From the NCBI GenBank assembly GCA_010093485.1, contig MU001508.1, positions 262,051-326,050 on the forward strand: DNA of 64,000 nt, in the 5' to 3' direction. A program made the translations under genes and the position numbers. This stretch comes from Karstenula rhodostoma CBS 690.94 (Eukaryota; Ascomycota; Dothideomycetes; Pleosporales; Didymosphaeriaceae). Shown here in pieces: positions 45,186-54,122 of this stretch (positions are counted from its first letter, which is position 1; each line of letters starts with the position of its first letter). The notes under the pieces are model-generated. The model saw only the letters and a program-made list of their open reading frames with translations, did no database searches and was not told the DNA's origin.

Positions 45186-47738
45186 ATGCCCAGGTTTCCA
45201 GTATCACCATACTGGTCATCGAATCCGAACATCCCTATATATCTGGATCACGGGGAAGATTACGAAGAAGACCGACGGGAATCTTCACACTCAACACAAT
45301 CCACACAGTCTGCGCAGTCTGCACAATCGGCGCGATCGATAAATTCGACAAATCCTGTACACTCTGCACGTTCTCCGCACCCAAGACATGTCCCAGAACA
45401 CATATGTCCGAACTGCAACCAGAACTCACGAGATACGCCGATTCACTGTGTATCAGTGTCGCTATCACCTGCTCCTCCTTCGTACAACTCCATCTCTCCA
45501 CCTCCGCCTCCATCACCACGACATTTGACCGTACCGGTTCTCACAATAGAGACACCTCGACACTGGTCCAAGCCTCAAGCTCCTGGTCGATCTCTCCAAT
45601 TTGACCCGGAAGGAAGACCGAACGTTCGCTTTCGCCGAAACGCCTTTTCGCCGCTATCTCCCACAGTCACCGAGTTCGATGAGGTTGATTGGAGTCGCAA
45701 AAGTCAGATTGGTCTCGGCATTGATAACACTTCCATCAGACAGGACACAAGCCCGATAACACCTGGTACAGCCGAAAAGAGAGGCGACGGTGACGCTACA
45801 GAGTTCGGACGCCCTACCAACTTCGCGCAACGAGTGGAACAAAAACTCTGGAACTACACTGCCTCTCGAAGTGCGATGAAGAGGTGGTTGTTGGAACTTA
45901 TTAGCTGGTCGCTTAGCGCTGGGTGTATGGCCGGTATCGTGGGTATGTTAATGGGCTATCAGAACAAACGCATACCCGATTGGCCCTTCGGGCTAACACT
46001 CAACGCTTGTATTTCGGTACTCGCGAAGATTGCTTCCGCTGCTCTCCTGTTGCCTGTCTCTGAGGCCCTTGGACAATTGAAATGGAGCTGGTTTCAAGGC
46101 GACAATTCTAAAAAGATGTGGGATTTTGAGATTTTCGACAATGCTTCTCGCGGACCTTGGGGATCGCTCCTACTCCTAGTGCGGACTAAGGGACGATCGC
46201 TCGCTGCGCTTGGCGCCGCAGTTACCCTGATGGCCCTCGCCCTCGATCCATTCTTCCAGCAGGTCGTCGAATACCCTGAGCACTGGAGACTCCAGGAAGG
46301 AAAAGGCCGCATCCCCAGAGCGACGGGCTACAATCCATTCGTCATTGGTCAAGAGTTTCAGCAGAATCATCTGAGTCTTGAGCTTGATCAAAGCCTGGTC
46401 GGACTCACCTTCCAATATTTCTATTCCAATGGAACGCCACCAACAACTTTCGGAAAGGGTACCAGAGCTGAGGTACCACTGGGATGCCCCAACAGCAATT
46501 GTACATGGCCAGAGTACGAGACATTAGGGGTTCATAGCGAGTGTGTTGATGCCTCTGATCGTTTGGAGTTCAAGTGTCTGCGCAAGGAAATGGACTGGGT
46601 ACAGAACCCGAACACAGATCCCGACCAGGAGCAGTTCTACACCTTTCCGAATGGTACCGCATGTGGATGGTGGCTCAAAGCGGACAATCCACTCCTGATG
46701 ACTGGATACAATGCGGATCAAGGGACGAATCATTCTGGAGAAGTCCTTTTGACGCGCAATCAGCCACTTTACGACGTTTTTTCGCGAGACTTCATGCCAG
46801 GCTACGAGTCGAAGCTCAACAACAGTCGAAACCCGATCGCCCACGTGGTCATTGTTAGCGGGGAAGATGTCGAGAGTATCCACCAAAACTCTACACCTAT
46901 TGCCCACGAATGTATGATCTCCTGGGCTGCGAAGAAGATGCTGTCAACATACTCGGAAGGAGGCTATGTCGAGGAAGTGACCAGCACGCTTGTCAACTCA
47001 TCGGTGACGGAATCGCCGTGGCTTACAAGAACGATACCAAATGATGATCCTCTTTTGGTCATGTATGACTATGTGTACCGGGAGGACGTACACGTGGTCA
47101 CCGACAGTGCGATCTACACCATTGACAACTACACACATGCGGCCACCATTTCACTTTTTGACGACATATTTCCAGCCTACTTCGCTCTAGACACCCACAA
47201 GCCTACCGATGAAGGCCAAAACAATACCATGCTTCGCTATAAGGCCTACAAACTAGTCACACCGTATACGCGCAACATGCCGTACAACCCTTTCTTGTAC
47301 AAGAACGTTACGAACCACCTGGACCGTCTTTCTTTCGCGATGACGAATTTATTACGATCAGCAACGCAAGATACTGAAATGGTGGAAGGCCAGGCATTTG
47401 ATCTGGAAAGTTACGTCGATGTCCGGTGGGCATGGATGGCACTTCCTCTTGGGCTTCTGGTTTTCACCGGCATCTTTCTTCTTGCAACAATCTTTCGCAG
47501 CTCAAAAGAACAGGACCACGTTGGCGTATGGAAGACATCAGCCATTGCCACACTCCTGTACGGTCTCCCCGATGACATGTCAAAGAAGATGACATCCTCC
47601 AAAGTCCAGGGAACTCCGCGAGCTAAGGCCAAGGAAGTCAAAGTCAAGTGGATTCCCAAGCGAGGTTGGAGGTTCTCAGGCATGAGCATTTCCCCGACCT
47701 CGGTGAAGGCTCGGGGTAGTACGCAACACTGGTCATGA
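45186..47738 (+). CDS. DUF3176 membrane protein
   Basis: This is a predicted plasma-membrane or endomembrane protein of 850 aa without introns; no function is established for the family. The N-terminal 220 residues are disordered, with STQSTQSAQSAQSARS repeats and a proline-rich segment. The DUF3176 region begins near residue 235 with WLLELISWSLSAGCMAGIVG, NACISVLAKIASAALLLPVS and EALGQLKWSWFQ, giving two to three membrane segments. A further one follows (SLAALGAAVTLMALALDPFF). A large loop with many NxT/S sites and several cysteines then faces the lumen or outside. The last membrane segment is ALPLGLLVFTGIFLLATIF, followed by a basic tail. This order is typical of the family, which is expanded in Pezizomycotina. 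It may not be linked to the neighbouring precursor genes. Confidence 0.9.
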   Translation: MPRFPVSPYWSSNPNIPIYLDHGEDYEEDRRESSHSTQSTQSAQSAQSARSINSTNPVHSARSPHPRHVPEHICPNCNQNSRDTPIHCVSVSLSPAPPSYNSISPPPPPSPRHLTVPVLTIETPRHWSKPQAPGRSLQFDPEGRPNVRFRRNAFSPLSPTVTEFDEVDWSRKSQIGLGIDNTSIRQDTSPITPGTAEKRGDGDATEFGRPTNFAQRVEQKLWNYTASRSAMKRWLLELISWSLSAGCMAGIVGMLMGYQNKRIPDWPFGLTLNACISVLAKIASAALLLPVSEALGQLKWSWFQGDNSKKMWDFEIFDNASRGPWGSLLLLVRTKGRSLAALGAAVTLMALALDPFFQQVVEYPEHWRLQEGKGRIPRATGYNPFVIGQEFQQNHLSLELDQSLVGLTFQYFYSNGTPPTTFGKGTRAEVPLGCPNSNCTWPEYETLGVHSECVDASDRLEFKCLRKEMDWVQNPNTDPDQEQFYTFPNGTACGWWLKADNPLLMTGYNADQGTNHSGEVLLTRNQPLYDVFSRDFMPGYESKLNNSRNPIAHVVIVSGEDVESIHQNSTPIAHECMISWAAKKMLSTYSEGGYVEEVTSTLVNSSVTESPWLTRTIPNDDPLLVMYDYVYREDVHVVTDSAIYTIDNYTHAATISLFDDIFPAYFALDTHKPTDEGQNNTMLRYKAYKLVTPYTRNMPYNPFLYKNVTNHLDRLSFAMTNLLRSATQDTEMVEGQAFDLESYVDVRWAWMALPLGLLVFTGIFLLATIFRSSKEQDHVGVWKTSAIATLLYGLPDDMSKKMTSSKVQGTPRAKAKEVKVKWIPKRGWRFSGMSISPTSVKARGSTQHWS

Positions 47739-48775
47739 AGACAAGCCCTTCTATCGTGTGTTGCTCGGCTACAACCTTCCTTGATACTCACGCCTGTCAC
47801 TCTCTAAAATCAAATAGTAATCAATGACCTTTACGATTGGGTTTCACTCACCAGCACACTGAAGTCGTCGCTCCTCGGTCCGAAGTGCGACTCTTCATTC
47901 GGCAGTGCAACGGTATTGGGCGCCACGTTACGTGCGTTATCATACCAAGCAATCTGTGCGTCTGCTCGCCTTATCTCGCTACCTTCCCGATGCATACATT
48001 ACGACCAGAATGTCTAGGCGTATCACCGCGAAGCAGCATTGTGGCTGCAGTATCCCTTCGACGATTGGATATCGCTGTACACCAACTCGAAATCAATAGC
48101 AGTCCGCGAGCCAACCAGAAACGTTTTCGCTTTCGTCAACTGATGCAATAACGCCATGGCGGTTACAATCAAGCCAGGCACTGGTAGCGAACAAGGGATG
48201 GCGGGACGTGCCCAACTGCAGTATGGGGCAGAAAGGATCGCCTGGAGGTGGAGAAGCTGCATGGCTCGCAGTTCTAGTGGACGAGCGGTCTCAGCTTCGG
48301 GCTTCCAAGCAGGGGCACTCTGCATTTGCTCCAATGGACGTTCATGCTGATTCCAGCGTTGTGGTTCCTGGCGGCTAAATTGTTCACGTGTGTTGGCCCA
48401 CGTTTAGCCTCTTATGGTTTAGATTGACGCCTATTTTTATCGTATGCCTCCACTATCACGCAAATGCATGAGAACCCCCGTAGGACAGCGCTTCCGTATC
48501 TTGAGTCACTTGCCCGTTGCACCAATCATCTTTCGCCATGTTGAGGATGCCATCTCGTTCCGAGTCTGCTTCACAATGCTTAAAGCACCACTCATTCCCA
48601 AGCATTTGGAACGACAGAGGATCCGGATCTTCCCACGCATTCTTTGCAACATCACATTCTACTACCAGGCTGTGCCTACCTTTGTTGATTTAATTAATTT
48701 TACGTGCTGTGCACCATTTGCAAACCAAAATTCCCGAAAAGTAAACTACATCACACTAATTCCCCCACCGACAAC
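47739..48775. other. intergenic, promoter of repeat precursor 1
   Basis: About 1 kb upstream of the first Kex2-repeat gene. No other gene is recognised. An in-frame ATG at 48704 would extend the precursor by 24 residues but would destroy the clear N-terminal signal peptide. Confidence 0.55.
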
Positions 48776-49861
48776 ATGCGTTCCGCACTCATCATCGCTA
48801 CTTTTGCCCTTGGCCTCCTTGCCGCTCCCGTTCCTGACGCTGAAATTCAAGCACTCGCACCAGTAGAGCGTGGTCTTCTCCGCGGATCAAACGGCGGATT
48901 CGTGATCTCATCTCGCGAGATCGCAGAGGAGGAAGAGGAGGTTGAGGCACGCGCCGTTCGAGGCTCAAACCGGAGGGATATTGAGGAAGGGGAAGACGAG
49001 GAGGAGTTGGAAATCCGCGCTGTTCGTGGCTCCAACGAAAACAACAAACGCGCAGTTCGCGGCTCAAACGGAAACAACAAGCGCGCTGTTCGCGGCTCAA
49101 ACCGTCGCTCTGAAGATGACGAGGAAATCGACGCCCGTGCTGTTCGCGGTTCCAACAAGCGTGCGGTGCGAGGTTCCAACCGCCGATCCGATGACGATGA
49201 GGACGAAGAGATTGAGGAGATTGACGCTCGTGCAGTGCGAGGCTCCAACCGTCGTTCTGAAGAAGACGATGACGAACTAGACACCCGCGCTGTCCGTGGA
49301 TCCAACAAGCGCTTTGCTGAGGACGAGGAAGAGGAAATCGACACCCGTGCTGTTCGTGGCTCCAACAAGCGTGCAGTCCGCGGATCCAACAAACGTGATG
49401 CTGAGGCTGAGGCTTCGCCCGCCGTTCGGGGGTCCAACAAACGCGATGCCGAAGCTGAGCCTGCCGTCCGTGGCTCTAACAAACGCGGTGCTGAGGCTGA
49501 ACCTGCCGTCCGTGGTTCCAACAAGCGTGAGCCTGCTGTTCGTGGCTCCAACAAGCGTGATGCCGAAGCTGAGCCCGCCGTCCGAGGATCGAACAAGCGT
49601 GAGGCCGAAGCTGCTGTGCGCGGTTCCAACAAGCGTGAGCCTGCCGTCCGAGGATCTAACAAACGCGAGGCCGAGGCTGCCGTCCGAGGATCCAACAAGC
49701 GCGAGGCCGAAGCTGCCGTACGCGGTTCCAACAAGCGTGAGGCCGAAGCTGCTGTCCGCGGCTCTAACAAGCGCGGCACCTGGTCCAATGGTCTCATTGA
49801 GGCCTTGAAGGCTCGTGGCTTCAGCAGCGCTGCCCTCATGAGCGTACGTGCGCCCAACTGA
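48776..49861 (+). CDS. Kex2-processed repeat precursor 1 (20 x AVRGSN)
   Basis: This secreted polyprotein precursor has 361 aa and no introns. The signal peptide is MRSALIIATFALGLLAAPVP. AVRGSN occurs 20 times between residues 60 and 331, plus one variant LLRGSN at residues 35-39. Most copies end in KR or RR, the Kex2 protease sites. Copies 1-9 are mostly preceded by acidic spacers ending in a single Arg (EIDAR, LDTR, LEIR). Copies 11-20 are preceded by KR and then EP, EAEA, DAEAEP, GAEAEP or DAEAEASP, all composed of X-Ala/X-Pro dipeptides as trimmed by Ste13-type aminopeptidase. A 28-residue tail (GTWSNGLIEALKARGF...) ends the protein. The design matches fungal Kex2-processed repeat (KEP) proteins, including alpha-factor and dikaritin precursors. 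The mature product is predicted as the hexapeptide AVRGSN; biological role unknown. Confidence 0.9.
   Translation: MRSALIIATFALGLLAAPVPDAEIQALAPVERGLLRGSNGGFVISSREIAEEEEEVEARAVRGSNRRDIEEGEDEEELEIRAVRGSNENNKRAVRGSNGNNKRAVRGSNRRSEDDEEIDARAVRGSNKRAVRGSNRRSDDDEDEEIEEIDARAVRGSNRRSEEDDDELDTRAVRGSNKRFAEDEEEEIDTRAVRGSNKRAVRGSNKRDAEAEASPAVRGSNKRDAEAEPAVRGSNKRGAEAEPAVRGSNKREPAVRGSNKRDAEAEPAVRGSNKREAEAAVRGSNKREPAVRGSNKREAEAAVRGSNKREAEAAVRGSNKREAEAAVRGSNKRGTWSNGLIEALKARGFSSAALMSVRAPN
48953..49774 (+). repeat. coding tandem repeats of precursor 1
   Basis: Twenty copies of an 18-base segment encoding AVRGSN lie within 24-60 base units. In the last third the unit is about 36 bases (core plus KR plus EAEA). 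Copies use different synonymous codons (for example GCT GTG CGC GGT, GCC GTC CGA GGA, GCC GTA CGC GGT), yet the peptide is unchanged. Confidence 0.95.
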
Positions 49862-52658
49862 TGGTCATCAACTTGATACTTGGTATGATTTTCTCCATTT
49901 CCAACGCCTGATAGTGTTGAGGACTTTGTCTTGTCCCAGCGGCACTTCGCCGAGCCCTGTGTTTTCACTCATCTTTTACTTCCTTTGTCAGATTTGTACA
50001 TGCTTTGGATGATAGTCCCCACATGGGAGAGTGCGACAGCGAGGCAAGATGCACGCAGGAAATACATATTCATGTAGACTTCAAGCCAATAAAATCCCGT
50101 CGCGCACTTCGTTGACACCAAATGGCATGCAACCGTGACCCGTACCTCGATCGTTGTGAATCTCTTCGAACGCATCAACGACCTATGAACTGACACGCTC
50201 ATCACTCTGAAGAGACTAACACTTGCACACGAAGACCTGTTGTGAAGCAGATGCCCGGGTAGAGCGTTTGCGATCACACGGGAGTTGCTGCAGTGAAATC
50301 AATATCCGGGCCCAATACATTGGTTGTCTGCGCTTGCGCTCTCCTCTTCATCCTTGAGTGACGCAGATCATTACGTAACTTTGCTGAAAATATGTGGGAC
50401 CGATCTGGAAGCAACTGATGGTATACCTATGTGCATGAAGTACTAACAAAAAAAAATTGCTTCTTGGGCGGACTGGAGCGGTATAGGCTACAAGCCTGCG
50501 CATAGACGCTGGGCGCGCCTTAGCCGCTTTTTTGGTCCCCCTTCGTTCGTGCATTAAGCACAACGCGCCTTTTTGTCCCCCCTGCTTTATAGATCCACCC
50601 CGTCTCATGTGATTATCTACAATATAGGCTGCAAGTCATCCACGTGCATATTGATAATTGCCAGTCCCTCTCATTTACGTTAACAAAACCACCATGCATT
50701 GAGTTTTATGCGCATAGCCCAGCTTATCATTGAGTTCAAGACATGTCTGACGGGCAGATTGGTGGTGTGGTCACCGCTATACTTGAAACCAATTCATGCT
50801 ACATGCGCTGTTTCGTGTGGGAGGAGGTTCACCGGATTTGTGAAACTTAGTCGGAGCCCCTGGTCATGATAACACTAATATAACGTGGTCGGGTTGATAA
50901 GTAATGTCCGCCAGGGTGTCCTTAAATTCTTATTTCTTTTTCTATTATACGCTCTATAACGCCCCAAGATGTATCTTTCTACCAATCAAAGTGTATAAGT
51001 AGGACCTTCTTCACATATATATTCTAGAACTCTGTATTGCGTTTTTCCGCGGCTTGCAGAAGCTCGCGAATAGTCAACAATTTATATATTTCAGAATCTT
51101 ACTGCTAGGATTGCGTCTACGACACTACTTACCTATCCGACCACAGTATTTAAAGTGAAGCTACTGACCCTAACCAGAATTTTATTAAGGAAACGTCGTC
51201 TATAGAAGCTCGAAATTTTGCTTTGCAACCCCTCGTAGTCAACTCCGCCTCATTCATACTGTCAGTATCTATGCCACCGCAGAAAACTACTTTTCCTCAT
51301 CTTGCACAGTGACGACACGGGGAAAACATGCACCATCTATATGCTGATCAGCCTCCAGAGACTCTACTTATGAACTTCACTGAAATGCATTATAGCTACG
51401 GTAGTCCACAAGAATCTGTGCCACGTGAGAGGTGACATTTAGGTATTCACAGCCAAAAAAAAAACCCCCCATAAAAGCTGCATAGAGGACTTTGAATCGT
51501 ATGTACGATTGTTAATTGCATACTACATGTTAAGTTAAGGTTCTCATATTCCTTGTGCAAGGGTAAATCGGCAGGCCAAAGAGATTGACTTGCCACTATT
51601 CGAACATGACTTGTTACTCAAAGTCAAAAAGAGGGACTGATATTGTATCGAAGATGTCATGAGTACAGCGAGAGAAGCTTACTACCATATGTAGATTCAT
51701 ACTAGCTCGAACCAATTCACATGTATTTGCTTGAGCGCTACCTAGGTTCGCTTAATTGATCTGTCTTTTGCTCATGGATTTGGGTCGTGGCGCAAGTGTG
51801 TGAGATTTTTCAACCCCGCATATCAAAGACCTGCATGCAGCGAGCCGAGAAAACGCCAGATTTGGACTTTCGCGTTATTCCAACGACAATCGGTTATGAG
51901 TCAGTTGTGTTCAATTGAGCCTTCTACACCATTATGTATTCTCTGTAAATAGCTCAATTGAAGTCTGCCTTGCAATATCCAGCAATTTTGAGTCCAGCGG
52001 TACCAGCTGCGGCTGATCACACTCGATCTGCACGGGTATTCGAGGAAAGCTTATGAGCGCCTTCCGGATATGATCGCAGGTACCCGAGGATCCCGTGGAA
52101 GCGCTACGGCGTAGTTCAGAGGGGCCAAGTCTAAATGGGGTCCATTCCACCATTGGCTGAGGCCGTGCCGGCAGTTCACGAACGATAAGCTAAACACGGC
52201 TGAATATATTCAGCCGGCAGTAACTCCGACCCAAGCGCTTAAATGGATTGCGGTTTTGGTAGTAGTCTATGCAGTTGTAACTTCGAGCCAATAGGAGAGC
52301 TAAAAGGTCTGTACGCTTAGCTCGTCGTGGACTAGCTTAGGGTCGTGGTGCTTTCACGTCTTGTCTGTGATCAATGACGACCACGCATAGCCTCATTCAC
52401 CTGTGCGGCACAGCCAGCACTGCAGGACAGGAAACACTCTAGCAGTGTCTCTATCACTGCTTCCAAGTTTATACTCGAGCAAACTGCGAAAGGTATAAAA
52501 CCTGCGTGTTTGCCATCTTCCAAGGAACAGAAAACCAACAAACCATTCTTTCCAATAATCTTCAATTCACAGGCTGTGCCTTTATAACTTCAAGTGCTGA
52601 GCACTCTCTATACACCAAAACCAATCTTGAAAAACATTCATACACATCCACCGACAAC
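49862..52658. other. 2.8 kb spacer between the two precursor genes, partly AT-rich
   Basis: No intact gene is recognised. The part from about 50600 to 52000 is clearly richer in A+T than the rest of the window and dense in stop codons. It may hold old, mutated mobile-element sequence, but no terminal repeats or coding remnants are recognisable. The last 200 bases are the promoter and leader of precursor 2. Confidence 0.5.
52494..52500 (+). promoter_or_regulatory. TATA box of repeat precursor 2
   Basis: TATAAAA lies about 160 bases upstream of the ATG at 52659, followed by an AC-rich leader typical of well-expressed fungal genes. Confidence 0.5.
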
Positions 52659-53540
52659 ATGCGTTCCACATTCATCATTGCTACTTGCGCGCTCGCTGTC
52701 TTCGCTGCTCCTGTTCCAGAGCCCAACCCAATCTACAAGAGCGGTGGAACAGGGTGCGCCAGGGTATTAGCTGGTGTATGCGTCAAGACAGGCAAACGCG
52801 AAGTTGAAGCTCCAGTCAGGTCAAACACCAAGCATGCACCCTCACCGTTCGGCAGAAGTTCACACCCACGGGATGTTGAAGACGACGATGAGATTACCTT
52901 CGAAACTCGTTCGCCTGCACCGGAGCCATTTGGTCGAAGCTCACACCCGCGAGATGTTGAAGACGACGATGAGGTTACCTTCGAAACTCGTTCGCCTGAA
53001 CCGGAGCCTTTTGGCCGAAGCTCACATCCGCGTGGTGTCGAAGACGACGATGAAATAACGCTGCAGGTGCGTGACGCTGTGAGAAACCAAGGCCGTTCTC
53101 CTGTCAGGTTGGGCCGACCCAAGAATTCCCGCAGCGTTGCACAAGAGGAGGAGGATGTTGAAGCACGCGCCATTAGAAACCAGGGCCGTTCTCAAGAGGT
53201 GGAGGATGTTGAAGCACGCGCCATTAGAAACCAGGGCCGTTCTCAAGAGGTGGAGGATGTTGAAGCACGCGCCATTAGAAACCAAGGCAAGCGATCGGTA
53301 CGAGAGAAGAAAGTGTCTGAAGAGGACGTCGAATCTCGCGCTATTAGGAATCAGGGACGCAATGCTGAGCCTGAACCTTTCGGTCGCGCCGGTGCTGGCA
53401 AGCGTACTCCCGAGGCTGAACCTGGCTTCACCCGTGCCAAACCTGGTTACCGCCGATCTGCCTCAGCAGAGCCAGGCACTGTTCGACCTTCGAACAAGCG
53501 CACCGCAGATGCCGAGCCTATCAACCGCATCCATGGTTAA
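52659..53540 (+). CDS. Kex2-processed repeat precursor 2 (several peptides)
   Basis: This secreted polyprotein precursor has 293 aa and no introns, related to precursor 1. The signal peptide MRSTFIIATCALAVFAAPVP and about 20 bases around the ATG match those of precursor 1. In order it contains a two-cysteine segment (C33, C41) ending in TGKR at 44-47; three 27-residue repeats with FGRSSHPR and acidic DVEDDDEITFETR; AVRNQG once; AIRNQG four times after EDVEAR or EDVESR; then four different peptides each after X-Ala/X-Pro spacers. These four are NAEPEP|FGRAGAG|KR, TPEAEP|GFTRAKPGY|RR, SASAEP|GTVRPSN|KR and TADAEP|INRIHG|end. GTVRPSN resembles the AVRGSN of precursor 1. Most AIRNQG and FGRSSHP copies are bounded by single Arg, a weaker Kex2 site. 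Function unknown. Confidence 0.87.
   Translation: MRSTFIIATCALAVFAAPVPEPNPIYKSGGTGCARVLAGVCVKTGKREVEAPVRSNTKHAPSPFGRSSHPRDVEDDDEITFETRSPAPEPFGRSSHPRDVEDDDEVTFETRSPEPEPFGRSSHPRGVEDDDEITLQVRDAVRNQGRSPVRLGRPKNSRSVAQEEEDVEARAIRNQGRSQEVEDVEARAIRNQGRSQEVEDVEARAIRNQGKRSVREKKVSEEDVESRAIRNQGRNAEPEPFGRAGAGKRTPEAEPGFTRAKPGYRRSASAEPGTVRPSNKRTADAEPINRIHG
52845..53060 (+). repeat. 81-base coding repeats of precursor 2
   Basis: Three tandem units of 81 bases (27 codons, the last partial) encode FGRSSHPR plus an acidic spacer. The units are highly similar at the nucleotide level. Confidence 0.9.
53151..53289 (+). repeat. 51-base coding repeats of precursor 2
   Basis: Three almost identical tandem copies of a 51-base unit encode EDVEARAIRNQGRSQEV. 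A fourth, diverged copy follows near 53320. Confidence 0.92.
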
Positions 53541-54122
53541 TAAACTCCCACGATGCCGCGACAACATCACTGGCTCTTCAGGTGCAATCGAACACTTTGT
53601 GCATCCGCCCACCCACCTGGCTAGCTGGTCCTGCATGCTCCTCCACTCGCATGGAACCATGATACTACCGCTTCTAAGGTTCTTTTCCGACGCTCTTTTC
53701 TGCTCTTTGTGTATGTGCTTGGCTGTTCTGACAATAAATGAGATCAATTGGGGAGGGACGACAGATAGGGTATACATACACTATGTAGACTACTAGCTAA
53801 GACCATGAACCGTCCCGAGAACTTTGTGTTCCTTTTGCAGTGTACCTTTCAGTGACTGGTCCCTAGCTTGTGCGAACGAATCTGCAGAGCTGAAGTTATA
53901 TTCAAGTCATGACTGCCTGTCGAGCAACTGAGGATTGTACGAGTGAACTCTCATGTTCGACATTTGGAATGCAATACTGCTGAATATACCTCGCCTAAAG
54001 AGACCATACATACGCCGTTCCCTTTGCGCCTTCACGCCTTCAGCGCCTGTCACCAAAAATCGCTCAATATAGTTGCAATCCATGACCACTCCCAACCGCC
54101 TCTTCAATAGGTACCAGCCCTT
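53541..54122. other. intergenic, convergent 3' flanks
   Basis: 582 bases between precursor 2 (plus) and the next gene (minus). No feature is recognised. Confidence 0.55.

Noticed and set aside
48847..49968. Long open frame (373 codons) antisense to repeat precursor 1
   Set aside because: It is the mirror of the repeated AVRGSN coding units. Repetition without stops in one frame keeps the opposite strand open; it has no signal peptide or motif.
53280..53300. AIRNQGKR as an animal-style amidation site (Gly-Lys-Arg)
   Set aside because: Most other AIRNQG copies end in a single Arg, and ascomycetes generally lack the amidating monooxygenase, so the Gly is more likely part of the peptide.
48776..53540. 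Calling the repeat precursors mating alpha-pheromone genes
   Set aside because: The Kex2/Ste13 architecture is alpha-factor-like, but the mature peptides lack the Trp/Cys pattern usual for filamentous ascomycete alpha-pheromones, and two precursors with different payloads are present.
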